64,000 nt of DNA from Virgibacillus sp. MSP4-1 (GTDB lineage Bacteria; Bacillota; Bacilli; Bacillales; Alkalibacillaceae), in the NCBI RefSeq assembly GCF_010092505.1, contig NZ_CP048021.1, positions 124,001-188,000 of the forward strand, given 5' to 3'. Both the position numbers and the translations under genes were made by a program. This document shows positions 25,558 to 34,322 of this stretch, one piece after another; the first letter of the stretch is position 1; each line of letters starts with the position of its first letter. The notes beneath the pieces are model-generated. The model was not told where the DNA came from. It saw only the letters and a list, made by a program, of their open reading frames with translations, and did not search any database.

Positions 25558-25990
25558 ACCCCCATTACAGTGCTGAGTGATTATCCAAACAGACTCGTAT
25601 GGGCGTACATTACATTTTAATAATGCTCAGACAGACGAATCTCCCATTAAAAAGAAGGAAAAAATTCACTTATTTTTCTCATGGTCGTTGGGGTTACCTC
25701 CTAATTTGACGAACAGCATCCCCTTCATACAAATATGCACGCCCATCATACAAGTCGAAATTTTTCCGCAATTGATATTTTAACATATATTTAAAAAGAA
25801 CTGCCTTTAATCTGCAGTTAAAAGCCACCACACATATTTTGGAAATAAAAACCAATTATGTGAGGGACTTTCATTACGTTACATATGTTTACATTCTGCT
25901 AACATTTCAATTACTTATGGTGAAGCGTCCTGTTTTACTGGTATAATGATTTTTGTCACTGTCTAAATTACGCTAAAAGTAGGTGTTCCT
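25558..25990 (+). other. Divergent intergenic region, 433 bp
   Basis: The region separates the BCCT gene (minus) from the carboxypeptidase gene (plus). A TATAAT at about 25943-25948, preceded by TGG, is a likely -10 for the plus-strand gene; the -35 is weak. No convincing gene, riboswitch or repeat is seen. The plus-strand ORF of 68 codons here has no ribosome site. Confidence 0.4.
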
Positions 25991-27190
25991 ATGGCAAAAA
26001 TCATCGTATTCATCACCACCTTTGTGACCATGAATACCCTTTTTCTTTTACCTGTTTTTGCTCAGACGAGTCCTTCTGCTCCAGTTATCTCCAGTCAGTC
26101 AGCAGTTATGATTGATGCGGATAATGGAAGTATCCTGTATGAAAAAAATAGTACAATTCCTATGTATCCGGCAAGCCTCACCAAAATTGCAACAGCTATT
26201 TATGCGATAGAAAATGGAGACTTGGACAACAAGGTAACCGTCAGCGAAAATGCCGTTGATATAGAAGGAACGACTGTTTTTCTGGAAGCAGGGGAGCAGT
26301 TGACTTTAAGAAAGCTGATTCAGGGACTTTTAATTAATTCCGGAAATGATGCGGGCATTGCTATTGCCGAGCATTTAAGCGGGAGCGTGAATCAGTTCGC
26401 AGAGGATTTAAACAACTATCTGAAAAATAAAATAGGAGTGGAACAGACCCACTTTGAGAATCCCCATGGACTTTTCCACCCTGATCACACGACAACAGCT
26501 AAGGACCTCGCCATGATAACAAAGTATGCCTTAAAAAACCGTGAGTTTCGTGACATTTTTGGAACCGTAGAAATGGAATGGCATGGCAAGTCCTGGGATA
26601 CGACCCTTATTTCTCATCACAAAATGCTTAAAGGAGAAATTCCTTTTGCAGGTGTGGCTGGTGGAAAAACGGGTTATGTTGATCAGTCCGGACATACGCT
26701 TGCTACATTGGCCAAACGGGAACATCTTAATTTGATTGTCATTACAATGCAAAGCCCATACAAACGAGAGGCCTATCAGGATACCGCCAGTCTATTAAAC
26801 TATGGCTTTGATCATTTTGAAACTACCACAATAAAGGGTCTTTCGAAAAAGGATCTTTCGAAGGTTGACTTCAACAACAAGGAGTTTATCATTCCGGAAA
26901 ACCTTACCTATACCCACCTGAAAAATCAGGACAAGGTTACGAAGAAAATGACAAAAGAGGGGAAACTCGAACTTTATAATCAGAACGGAGAACGAATTAA
27001 TTCTTATCAGTTAGTGGAGGCAGGTTCAGATCAAGAAGATAAAAAGACCGAGCCTGTAAAAAAAGAGGAAACATCTAAATCTGGCATATACGTCACCAGT
27101 TTAATGGCTGGGGTAATCATTGCGGGGTTTATCGGTTTTGTGTATCGGAAAAAACGAATCCAAAAAAATTCATATCGATCATTTATGTAA
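25991..27190 (+). CDS. D-alanyl-D-alanine carboxypeptidase (DacA/DacF type, class C low-mass PBP)
   Basis: The 399-residue protein has a signal peptide (cleavage near FAQ, 23-25) and the S11 triad: Ser62-x-x-Lys65 (SLTK), Ser117-Gly-Asn and Lys226-Thr-Gly. It trims the terminal D-Ala of peptidoglycan stem peptides outside the membrane. The C-terminus has a Lys/Glu-rich linker and a membrane helix with basic end (YRKKRIQKN), an anchor of bitopic rather than amphipathic type. Confidence 0.9.
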   Translation: MAKIIVFITTFVTMNTLFLLPVFAQTSPSAPVISSQSAVMIDADNGSILYEKNSTIPMYPASLTKIATAIYAIENGDLDNKVTVSENAVDIEGTTVFLEAGEQLTLRKLIQGLLINSGNDAGIAIAEHLSGSVNQFAEDLNNYLKNKIGVEQTHFENPHGLFHPDHTTTAKDLAMITKYALKNREFRDIFGTVEMEWHGKSWDTTLISHHKMLKGEIPFAGVAGGKTGYVDQSGHTLATLAKREHLNLIVITMQSPYKREAYQDTASLLNYGFDHFETTTIKGLSKKDLSKVDFNNKEFIIPENLTYTHLKNQDKVTKKMTKEGKLELYNQNGERINSYQLVEAGSDQEDKKTEPVKKEETSKSGIYVTSLMAGVIIAGFIGFVYRKKRIQKNSYRSFM

Positions 27191-27197
27191 AAAGATG

Positions 27198-27238
27198 AAC
27201 AGGGAAGAGCCGTGCTTTTAGGCTCTTCCCTGTTGATT
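27198..27238 (+). terminator. Intrinsic terminator
   Basis: A 14-bp perfect stem (27198-27211 with 27221-27234) is followed by a T-rich tail. Confidence 0.9.
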
Positions 27239-27250
27239 TTCTGTATAGAG

Positions 27251-27300
27251 TTATATAACGCATGACTGGCCGCATACCCCACTGATGGAAGTTTCGTATT
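27251..27300 (+). repeat. R1 repeat, short derivative
   Basis: The 5' end of R1 (AACGCATGACTGGCCG) is joined at the CCCC run to the 3' end (ACTGATGGAAGTTTC). The second half of hairpin 1 and the first arm of hairpin 2 are absent. Confidence 0.7.
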
Positions 27301-27718
27301 ATTTTACGATTAACACCGGACAATTGGCACGTTTAGCCACTTTATGACTGACACTTCCCAGCACCATTTCCTGAAATGTATTTCGTCCGCGGCTTCCTAC
27401 AATCACGACATCAAATTCATTTTCATTCGCATAGTCAACAATTACCGGCCCGGGTTCACCGTACAGGACTGTTGTTTTATAGGAAATCCCTGCTTCCTGT
27501 AAATCTTGTTCAATAGCTGTTACTTTATCCTCCTGAACGTTTGTAATCCCCACTTTATTCCAATTGCGCAGGGTGTCTGATTTGACCTGATGACTTTCTT
27601 TTACGTAGACCACATCGACCAGCGAATCTGAGGAGAGCTTCGCTAAACTTATCGCGTGATTGATGGTACGCAATGCGTGTTCGGATCCGTCTGTGGCTAA
27701 TAATATCTTTCTGTACAA
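27299..27718 (-). CDS. Universal stress protein (UspA family)
   Basis: The 139-residue protein starts MYRKILLATDGSEHA and has the ATP-binding motif GSRGRNTFQEMVLGSVSHKV near the C-terminus. It is a single Usp domain, probably ATP-binding. It lies 15 bp downstream of a SulP transporter gene on the same strand, a pairing common in Bacillaceae, and could modulate the transporter. Confidence 0.9.
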   Translation of the reverse strand: MYRKILLATDGSEHALRTINHAISLAKLSSDSLVDVVYVKESHQVKSDTLRNWNKVGITNVQEDKVTAIEQDLQEAGISYKTTVLYGEPGPVIVDYANENEFDVVIVGSRGRNTFQEMVLGSVSHKVAKRANCPVLIVK

Positions 27719-27733
27719 GATTATTCATCCTTT

Positions 27734-29188
27734 CTAATGGGAACTCAATTTGCGGCTTAGTTTCGCTCTGAGCTCAGAACTTAATTGATTTAATCCAATG
27801 ACATAGACATTAATTTTTTTGTGCTCTAAACCGGCTACAATTTTATCCAAAGCTGCGATGGCTGAATCATCCCATAGCCGGGCTTTCGTTAAGTCGAAAA
27901 TAGCTTCCTGTGCTCCTTCCATATCATAGTCAAACTCATCGACCAGTTCTGAAACGGACGCAAAGAAAATTTCTCCCTGAAACGTGTAATACATACGATT
28001 ATGTTTGAGTTCCTTTGTTACCTTGACTTTCGAAATCTTCGCTACAAAGAAAATAGCACTCAATAATACACCTGTTAAGACACCGATAGCTAAATTATGA
28101 GTTATCACAACCGTTAAAACTGTGACAATCATCACCAGATTATCGGTAAACGGTACGATTTTTAACGTTTTTATGGATCCCCAGTCAAAAGTGCCAATGG
28201 AGACCATAATCATTACCCCTACCAGTGCTGCCACAGGAATTTGCGCTACAATATCGCCCATAAATACAATAAGGAAAATTAAGACGAGCCCGGCTGTCAG
28301 GGCTGAAAGTCTCCCTCTGCCACCTGAGCTGACATTAATCACGGACTGTCCAATCATGGCACAGCCGGCCATCCCGCCAAAGAATCCTGTCACAATATTG
28401 GCGATTCCCTGACCATTCGATTCTCTGTTTTTATCACTCGACGTTCCTGTATATTCATCCACAATACTTGCTGTTAACAGGGATTCCACCAATCCAACGA
28501 TAGCCAGTGCCAGGGAATAAGGCAAAATAATCATCAATGTTTCCAGAGTAAAAGGAACATCAGGAAAGAAAAAGGTCGGAAAGGCTTTGGTGATCTCCCC
28601 CATATCTCCTACAGTGGCAACACTTATGTTCGTTGTCATTACAATGGCAGTAATGACAATGATGGCGATTAAAGGAGAAGGGACAGCCTTTGTCATCATA
28701 GGAAATAAATAAATGATACCGAGGGCACCCAGCACCAGGGCATACATCACCCAGTTTGCCCCTTCAAAGTGCTCTAACTGCGCAATAAAAATTAATATAG
28801 CCAGAGCATTTACAAACCCGACCATGACCGATCTTGGAATAAATTTCATCAGTCGGGCTAATTTAGATAACCCAAATATAATCTGAATGATACCGGTAAG
28901 AATGGTAGCGGCCAATAGGTAATCCAGTCCCCATTCCGCAACTAAATCGACCATAAGAAGTGCCATTGCACCAGTGGCACCGGAAATCATTCCCGGACGT
29001 CCTCCTGTAAAAGCAATAACTACAGCAATCATGAAGGAGGCGTATAAACCAACCATCGGATCAACCCCGGCAATAATAGCAAAGGCAATGGCTTCAGGAA
29101 TTAAGGCAAGAGCAACAACAATACCAGAGATGACATCTCCTTTGATGTTGCCAAACCAGGCTTCTCGTGTTGTTAGAGTTTTTTGCAT
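27734..29188 (-). CDS. SulP family anion transporter with STAS domain
   Basis: The 484-residue protein has about 12-14 helices and a C-terminal STAS domain (about 390-475, with DLTKARLWDDSAIAALDKI). The N-terminal block GIVVALALIPEAIAFAIIAGVDPMVGLYASF-like region is the SulP signature. It imports sulfate or bicarbonate; the presence of a carbonic anhydrase in the window mildly favours bicarbonate. Start ATG 29188 has AAAGGAG ahead. A perfect palindrome lies about 50 bp upstream. Confidence 0.9.
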   Translation of the reverse strand: MQKTLTTREAWFGNIKGDVISGIVVALALIPEAIAFAIIAGVDPMVGLYASFMIAVVIAFTGGRPGMISGATGAMALLMVDLVAEWGLDYLLAATILTGIIQIIFGLSKLARLMKFIPRSVMVGFVNALAILIFIAQLEHFEGANWVMYALVLGALGIIYLFPMMTKAVPSPLIAIIVITAIVMTTNISVATVGDMGEITKAFPTFFFPDVPFTLETLMIILPYSLALAIVGLVESLLTASIVDEYTGTSSDKNRESNGQGIANIVTGFFGGMAGCAMIGQSVINVSSGGRGRLSALTAGLVLIFLIVFMGDIVAQIPVAALVGVMIMVSIGTFDWGSIKTLKIVPFTDNLVMIVTVLTVVITHNLAIGVLTGVLLSAIFFVAKISKVKVTKELKHNRMYYTFQGEIFFASVSELVDEFDYDMEGAQEAIFDLTKARLWDDSAIAALDKIVAGLEHKKINVYVIGLNQLSSELRAKLSRKLSSH

Positions 29189-29236
29189 TATTGAATTTCT
29201 CCTTTAGTTATTATCTATGTTTATTTTTGTCAATCC

Positions 29237-29251
29237 CACATGAATCATGTG
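29237..29251. promoter_or_regulatory. Perfect palindrome, candidate operator of the SulP-Usp operon
   Basis: CACATGA-A-TCATGTG is a 7-1-7 palindrome directly beside a TTGACA -35-like hexamer on the minus strand (29228-29233). A clear -10 at the right distance is not seen. The regulator is unknown. Confidence 0.4.
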
Positions 29252-29345
29252 AGCGAGTGAAGAATTTAATTGTAATTCCTTTCCATCTATATTTTTGAAA
29301 TGTTTGTAAACCATAATAAAAAACATGAGAAAGGAGTTTTGGTAC

Positions 29346-30137
29346 ATGATGAAAAAAAGGATATATATCATTAGTTTTATCAGCATCCTGTTTCTTCTGT
29401 TAGCTGCTTGTAATACACAGGATAACGCTTTAAACAATGGAAATAACGATGACAATATTTCAAGTATTGCAACCGACTCTTCCAGTAAGGATTATCCTCA
29501 CACAATGCCTATCCGTATTCAGGATGCGAAGTACGAATTTAAACGGGTGGAAATGAGACAGCAGCATAGTGATGGTCAGCAGCAAAGGAAGGACAATCAG
29601 CAGACAGAAGAAAAACAACAGCAACAGCAACAGGACAATCAACAGACGCAACAACAGAATCAAAATATACCACAGCAGAATCAGAACAATCAACAGCAAA
29701 ATCAACAGAATCAGGCAAATGAGCAAAACAATACCAATCAGGCCCAGCAGTCCGGAGATATTAAGGAATTTGAATCGCGTGTAATCGAACTGACGAATCA
29801 GGAAAGGAAAAATCAAGGATTGCCTGAATTAAAGGCTGATGCAAATTTAAGTCAGGTGGCACGGAAAAAATCAGCAGATATGCAGACAAAAGGATATTTC
29901 TCCCATACCAGCCCCACTTATGGTTCCCCTTTTGACATGATGAGGGATTTTGGGATTGATTACCAGACAGCAGGTGAAAACATCGCAAAGGGTCAGTCAA
30001 GCCCTGAGCAGGTTGTAGAGTCCTGGATGAACAGTCAGGGTCATCGGGAAAATATCCTAAGCAATAAGTTCACACACATTGGTGTAGGCTATATCGAAAA
30101 TGGCCATTACTGGACACAGATGTTTATAAGTAAATAA
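29346..30137 (+). CDS. CAP-domain lipoprotein with Gln-rich linker (YkwD type)
   Basis: From ATG 29346 (GAAAGGAG upstream; the frame opens at 29325) the protein has 263 residues. The lipobox LAAC sits near residue 23. A long Gln/Asn-rich low-complexity linker (about 80-140) spaces the CAP domain from the membrane. The CAP domain (about 143-263) is closely similar to that at 1113-1736 (HTSPTYGSPFDMM, GENIAKGQ, SWMNSQGHRENIL). The two paralogues differ in anchoring: LysM wall binding there, lipid here. Confidence 0.85.
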   Translation: MMKKRIYIISFISILFLLLAACNTQDNALNNGNNDDNISSIATDSSSKDYPHTMPIRIQDAKYEFKRVEMRQQHSDGQQQRKDNQQTEEKQQQQQQDNQQTQQQNQNIPQQNQNNQQQNQQNQANEQNNTNQAQQSGDIKEFESRVIELTNQERKNQGLPELKADANLSQVARKKSADMQTKGYFSHTSPTYGSPFDMMRDFGIDYQTAGENIAKGQSSPEQVVESWMNSQGHRENILSNKFTHIGVGYIENGHYWTQMFISK

Positions 30138-30142
30138 CGCTT

Positions 30143-30177
30143 AAGAGAGCGCTGAGTCTGCCAGCGCTCTCTTTTTT
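30143..30177 (+). terminator. Intrinsic terminator
   Basis: A 12-bp stem around AAGAGAGCGCTG is followed by six T. Confidence 0.9.
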
Positions 30178-30311
30178 AAAAGGCAAATTGATCTTGCGGA
30201 AAGAATGCTTGAAGGTTCCTTCATTTAAATACACCGCCAATTCGTTATTTAAAAAATGTCATAATTTTTATTAGATTTAAGCAGAATTGTCATGGTAAAC
30301 TCATAGTATAG

Positions 30312-30326
30312 AGATAATCATAATCA
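30312..30326. promoter_or_regulatory. Fur-box-like sequence
   Basis: AGATAAT-C-ATAATCA matches the Bacillus 7-1-7 Fur box (TGATAAT-N-ATTATCA) at 12 of 14 positions. It lies just upstream of the ribosome site of the small gene at 30349. Confidence 0.3.
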
Positions 30327-30348
30327 TTAGAGGGGAGCAATGCCTTAA

Positions 30349-30543
30349 ATGGAAGAGGAAGAAAAAAGGGTTTCGAAATTGTATCGAAGGATCTTGACTT
30401 CCGATGAAACACAAGGCCTGATTACTTTTCAACGCCTGGACAGAAACACTCAGGAAAAAGTAAAGAGAAAAATGGTACAAAATGGTTCCAACTCTGCTTA
30501 TAAAGTATTAAGAAGAATAAATAACTTACAGGAGATTGACTAA
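30349..30543 (+). CDS. Small basic/acidic hypothetical protein
   Basis: A 64-residue soluble, helical protein (MEEEEKRVSKLYRRIL...) starts at ATG 30349 behind GAGGGGAG. I do not recognise it. Its stop codon lies inside its own terminator. A Fur-like sequence precedes it. Confidence 0.55.
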   Translation: MEEEEKRVSKLYRRILTSDETQGLITFQRLDRNTQEKVKRKMVQNGSNSAYKVLRRINNLQEID

Positions 30544-30558
30544 GCTCAATCTCTTTTT
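30532..30558 (+). terminator. Terminator overlapping the stop codon
   Basis: GAGATTGA pairs with TCAATCTC, followed by five T; the TAA stop is in the loop. Confidence 0.8.
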
Positions 30559-30640
30559 CATTGTATGACAGACATACTACAGGGGTTTTATGAAATAATA
30601 AATCATAGCCATTAATTTCTGAAACTTTGGAGGACCCATT

Positions 30641-31873
30641 ATGCTTATAGCTATTATCCTTTTGATTCTGACTTCATTATTTCTCTCGGGAAGTGAAACA
30701 GCATTAACTGCTGTAAACAAAATGAAAGTAAAATCCCGGGCAGAAAATGATGACCTGAAATCAAAAAAGCTTTACAGGCTTATTTCCCATCCTGATGAAC
30801 TTCTAACCGGTATTTTAATCGGAAATAATATTGCGAACATAGCTCTCCCAACCCTTGTAACCATGCTGGCTCTGGATATTGGAATTAATGTTGGACTTGC
30901 CACTGGAATTTTAACGCTCGTTATTATTATTTTCGCAGAAGTCATTCCCAAGTCTATTGCGGCGACATTTTCTGATAAAATTGCTTATATGGTGGCGCCT
31001 GTTATCGCCTTAATATTAACCATTCTAAAACCGTTCACATTCGTATTATCTAAATTAACAGGTTTGTTGATTAAAATTTTATCCCGGGGAGAAAAGCAGG
31101 AAGCGAGCTTTTCAAGGGAAGAATTTAAAACGATGATGGATATTGCCTCTAACGAAGGAACGCTGGAGAATGAAGAATCTTACCGTATTAAAGGTGTTAT
31201 AGACTTCTACAGTAAGGATGTTCGTGATGCTTTAAAGACACCAAGAATGGAAATTGTGGGGATTTCATCTGACAGTACCTTTGAAGAAACCAGGGATATT
31301 CTTTTAAATCACAATCATACCCGATATCCAGTATATCAGGATACAATGGATAATATTGTGGGGGTTTTTCACTCCAAGCAGTTTTTAAGCTGGGCTCTAT
31401 CCGAACAAAATGAGACGCTTGCGGACTTCACGGATAATCAGCCCTTATTTGTCGCAGAAACGACATCAATAGAAAAAGTTTTTAAAATGATGCAGAAGAA
31501 AAAACGGCACCTGGCGATTGTCATTGATGAGTACGGAGGTACAACCGGAATTATAACTCATGAGGATATCATTGAAGCCATGCTGGGTCAGGAAATTGAG
31601 GACGAAACCGATGATGATGAAGAAATTTTAATTGATGAGTTGACCGATTCACATATGATATGCAGTGGTAAACTCGTTATTTCCAGACTGAATGATGTAT
31701 TTCAGACTCGTATTCCTGAGGAGGAGGATATTCTGGCTGGTTTTCTCTATAAAGAGTTTGGACATATCCCATCGGAGGGTGAGGTGCTTGAATTTCAGCA
31801 TCTCGAGTTTGAGGTATTAGAAATGGAAGATAATAAAATTCATAAGGTGAAAATAAGTAAACATATCGTTTAA
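30641..31873 (+). CDS. CNNM/CorC-type transporter (DUF21, CBS pair, CorC_HlyC domain)
   Basis: The 410-residue protein has an N-terminal DUF21 membrane domain (about 1-140, LSGSETALTAVNKMKVK), a CBS pair (about 185-315) and a C-terminal CorC_HlyC domain. The B. subtilis relative MpfA (YhdP) exports Mg2+. Start ATG 30641 follows TTGGAGG. The GIY-YIG gene follows by 23 bp and may be cotranscribed. Confidence 0.9.
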   Translation: MLIAIILLILTSLFLSGSETALTAVNKMKVKSRAENDDLKSKKLYRLISHPDELLTGILIGNNIANIALPTLVTMLALDIGINVGLATGILTLVIIIFAEVIPKSIAATFSDKIAYMVAPVIALILTILKPFTFVLSKLTGLLIKILSRGEKQEASFSREEFKTMMDIASNEGTLENEESYRIKGVIDFYSKDVRDALKTPRMEIVGISSDSTFEETRDILLNHNHTRYPVYQDTMDNIVGVFHSKQFLSWALSEQNETLADFTDNQPLFVAETTSIEKVFKMMQKKKRHLAIVIDEYGGTTGIITHEDIIEAMLGQEIEDETDDDEEILIDELTDSHMICSGKLVISRLNDVFQTRIPEEEDILAGFLYKEFGHIPSEGEVLEFQHLEFEVLEMEDNKIHKVKISKHIV

Positions 31874-31896
31874 ATGGAATTGTAGGGTGAGGAGCG

Positions 31897-32217
31897 ATGG
31901 ATTTGTATTTTACTTATATACTCAGATGCGGGGATCATTCCCTTTATACAGGATATACAAGCCGGTTAAAGCATCGTTTGAAAATGCATCAGGAAGGGAA
32001 GGGGGCAAAATACACCCGGGGAAGAGGGCCTATAAGCCTTGTGTATGCAGAGCCTCATCAGCAGAAATCAGCTGCTATGAAACGTGAATATCAGATCAAA
32101 CAGATGAAAAAGGAGGATAAGGAAAGACTGATTCAAAGTCAATGTATAATTGTCAGTGTCCCAAGTAGCAACCAGGAGCTTGTTCCAAATGAAAAGGGCA
32201 CATTCATAGAAAAATAA
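31897..32217 (+). CDS. GIY-YIG nuclease superfamily protein (YazA/UPF0213-like)
   Basis: The 106-residue protein carries the motif as YILRCGDHSLYTGYT (residues 7-21), with the conserved KYTRGRGP and a lysine-rich helix ending EYQIK. It fits the single-domain YazA group, usually about 100 residues. Nuclease activity of the group is not established. Start ATG 31897 follows GAGGAG. Confidence 0.88.
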   Translation: MDLYFTYILRCGDHSLYTGYTSRLKHRLKMHQEGKGAKYTRGRGPISLVYAEPHQQKSAAMKREYQIKQMKKEDKERLIQSQCIIVSVPSSNQELVPNEKGTFIEK

Positions 32218-32227
32218 AACGAGTGCT

Positions 32228-32270
32228 AACAACCCATTCCGTGACCAATCGTTACGAAATGGGTTGTTTA
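32228..32270 (+). terminator. Intrinsic terminator
   Basis: AACAACCCATT pairs with AATGGGTTGTT; R1 repeat sequence begins in the tail. Confidence 0.75.
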
Positions 32271-32321
32271 TCACGCATGAACAGGTCGTAATCCCCCTGC
32301 TGATGGAAGTTTCACTTTATA
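32268..32321 (+). repeat. R1 repeat, short derivative
   Basis: TATCACGCATGAACAGGTCG runs through CCCCC into TGCTGATGGAAGTTTCACTTTATA. It is the internally deleted form of R1. Confidence 0.75.
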
Positions 32322-32393
32322 GTTTTAGGTCAAGGTTACCTATTCATAACTTATAGTGATCAACCACTATATACAGAACTGTGAGGGAAGGAT

Positions 32394-32705
32394 ATGAAAT
32401 CAAGAAAAGTTCTCACACTTGTTTTACAATGTTTTATAACAGTTATGCAGGCTTTATTGGGATTAAGAATCTTATTTAAACTGGTGAGCGCTTCTGAGGG
32501 AACGTTCGTACAATGGGTATATTTTTTAAGCGATCCTTTAGTCATCCCTTTTTCCGGTAGTTTTCCTCCTGCAATGGTATCGGCAATGTTTTATGTTGAT
32601 ACAGCCGCTATTTTAGCTATGATTTTGTACACACTTGTTGGATATCTGTTGCTAAGGATAGTAGCCGGATCCGGAAAAAAGGATAGGAGTAAGTATTTCT
32701 CCTGA
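32394..32705 (+). CDS. YggT-like membrane protein
   Basis: The 103-residue protein has two hydrophobic helices around a loop with LSDPLVIPFSGSFPP, which resembles the YggT family. The family is linked to division-site and osmotic functions without known chemistry. Start ATG 32394 follows GGAAGGAT. It has its own short transcript region. Confidence 0.65.
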   Translation: MKSRKVLTLVLQCFITVMQALLGLRILFKLVSASEGTFVQWVYFLSDPLVIPFSGSFPPAMVSAMFYVDTAAILAMILYTLVGYLLLRIVAGSGKKDRSKYFS

Positions 32706-32750
32706 ATGAAGCCTGCTATATGTATGGCCATTCGAGCAGTTGAATTTATT

Positions 32751-32778
32751 TTTACATTCCGCAAAAAAGATGTATAAT
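32751..32778 (+). promoter_or_regulatory. Sigma-A promoter of pdxK
   Basis: TTTACA (32751-32756), a 16-bp spacer and TATAAT (32773-32778) precede the gene by about 55 bp. Confidence 0.65.
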
Positions 32779-32834
32779 AATAAATTATCAAAACAAGTAT
32801 TGCTAAAAAACTTTTCTATAAATGGGGGATAAAT

Positions 32835-33647
32835 ATGACACTACCAAAAGCACTAACAATTGCCGGTTCTGATAGTAGTGGCGGAGCAGGAATTCAGGCG
32901 GATTTAAAAACATTCCAGGAGCATGGCGTATATGGAATGTCTGCATTGACGGTTATTGTGGCTATGAATCCACATAATCACTGGTCTCATGATACGTATC
33001 CAATCAATGCGGATACAGTACGTGCGCAGCTTGCAACCATTTTGGAGGGGGTAGGCGTCGATGTTATGAAGACAGGAATGCTCCCGACCGTGGAAATTAT
33101 TGAAATAGCAGCCAAGGCTATTAAAGAGCACAACCTCAATCAGGCTGTCATTGATCCTGTTATGGTATGCAAAGGGGCAGATGAAGTCATTTATCCTGAA
33201 CTTGCTGAGGCCCTTAGAGATGTGTTAACCCCTGTAGCGAAGATTGTAACCCCTAACTTATGGGAGGCTGGTCAGTTAAGCGGAATGGGGGCATTAACGA
33301 CCGTAGAACAAATGAAGGAAGCAGCAGCAAAAATTCATGACTTAGGTGCAGAAAATGTATTGATTAAAGGTGGAAATAAACTGGAACATGAGAATGCGCT
33401 AGATGTTTTCTATGATGGTAAGGACCATGAAATTTTAGAAAGCGAAAAAATCGACACACCATATACACATGGAGCAGGATGTACCTATTCCTCCGCTATT
33501 ACAGCACAGTTGGCAAAGGGAGCTAGTGTGAAAGAGGCAGTCTATGGAGCGAAAAGGTTTATTACAGCAGCGATCCGCCACTCCTTTAAATTAAATCAGT
33601 ATGTGGGCCCTGTGAATCACGGTGCTCAGCGCTTCCATGGTGAATAG
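32835..33647 (+). CDS. pdxK: Pyridoxine/pyridoxal kinase (PdxK, ThiD-like fold)
   Basis: The 270-residue ribokinase-fold enzyme phosphorylates vitamin B6 vitamers. AGSDSSGGAGIQADLKTF opens the protein, and the anion-hole motif THGAGCT (about residue 210) has Ala in place of the Thr usual in true HMP kinases, as in Bacillus PdxK. There are no thiamine genes nearby. A side activity on HMP is possible. Confidence 0.85.
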   Translation: MTLPKALTIAGSDSSGGAGIQADLKTFQEHGVYGMSALTVIVAMNPHNHWSHDTYPINADTVRAQLATILEGVGVDVMKTGMLPTVEIIEIAAKAIKEHNLNQAVIDPVMVCKGADEVIYPELAEALRDVLTPVAKIVTPNLWEAGQLSGMGALTTVEQMKEAAAKIHDLGAENVLIKGGNKLEHENALDVFYDGKDHEILESEKIDTPYTHGAGCTYSSAITAQLAKGASVKEAVYGAKRFITAAIRHSFKLNQYVGPVNHGAQRFHGE

Positions 33648-33656
33648 AATCAGAAC

Positions 33657-33689
33657 AGCCCTGCTTAAAGAAGAGCAGGGCTTTTTTTT
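33657..33689 (+). terminator. Intrinsic terminator of pdxK
   Basis: AGCCCTGCT pairs with AGCAGGGCT, followed by eight T. Confidence 0.9.
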
Positions 33690-33693
33690 GATT

Positions 33694-33802
33694 GTCTAGA
33701 AAATAATAAAATACAGACTATGTGGATAAAAAATCATGAGAGGCCACGTCCGGCTCAGTCCAGTCCGTACGTCGCTAAACGGGCGCTTCCGCCTTTGTTC
33801 TA
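33694..33802 (+). repeat. R3 repeat, uninterrupted copy
   Basis: The unit opens GTCTAGAAAATAATAAAATA, contains CATGAGAGGCCACGTCCGG and ends CGGGCGCTTCCGCCTTTGTT. At 33778/33779 it is intact where the copy at 55.6 kb carries an R2 insertion. Confidence 0.75.
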
Positions 33803-33862
33803 AAAACAGCGGTTTCATAGTTTTAATGGAACGGTTATAATTGGGTTAAGGGGTGAAGGAAA

Positions 33863-34201
33863 ATGAAACAATATGAGCTATGCCCTAAATTTGAAAAAGC
33901 GATGAATTTACTAAATAAACGGTGGACAGGTCTCATTATTTATCAGCTTTTATTTGGGTCTCAACGATTTTCTGAAATTGAATCAGCGCTTCCTGTAAGT
34001 GGCAGACTTCTATCTGAAAGATTAAAAGAACTGGAAGAAGAGGGAGTTGTGGCTCGAAAGGCCTATGCTGAAGTCCCTGTTCGCGTGGAATATACGTTAA
34101 CGGAAAAGGGGCGGGAACTGGAACCAGTCATCAAAGCCATTCAAGATTGGTCTGGTAAGTGGATAAGTCATAATGACACAAAAGAAGCGAATTATAGTTA
34201 A
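33863..34201 (+). CDS. HxlR-family winged-helix transcriptional regulator
   Basis: The 112-residue protein has the HxlR pattern: Cys7 near the N-terminus, NKRWTGLIIYQLL helix, RFSEIESALPVSGRLLSERLKELEEEG recognition region and the wing. Cys7 is the redox-sensing position in HypR/YodB relatives. No adjacent target gene is evident; the downstream PBP gene is separated by a terminator. Start ATG 33863. Confidence 0.88.
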   Translation: MKQYELCPKFEKAMNLLNKRWTGLIIYQLLFGSQRFSEIESALPVSGRLLSERLKELEEEGVVARKAYAEVPVRVEYTLTEKGRELEPVIKAIQDWSGKWISHNDTKEANYS

Positions 34202-34230
34202 AAAGGATCCAATTATTTGGATCTTTTTTA
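34201..34230 (+). terminator. Intrinsic terminator
   Basis: GATCCAA pairs with TTGGATC between A- and T-runs, right after the stop codon. Confidence 0.85.
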
Positions 34231-34322
34231 CCATGTAATAAACCAGAATTTTCTAGTTTTGAGTTTATGGAAATGGTAAAATAAACAAGGAAATTCATAA
34301 AAAGTTGGGGGAGAAGGAAGCT

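Noticed and set aside
25640-25720. Minus-strand AGGAGG with an 11-codon ORF upstream of the BCCT gene, as a leader peptide
   Set aside because: The spacing to the ATG is about 14 bp and there is no terminator/antiterminator pair behind it.
25577-25783. 68-codon ORF in the 25.6-kb gap
   Set aside because: No ribosome site and no protein-like pattern; it lies in an ordinary divergent regulatory region.
29460-29816. Minus-strand ORF of 118 codons rich in Leu/Ile
   Set aside because: It is the antisense of the Gln/Asn-rich linker of the CAP lipoprotein; composition explains it fully.
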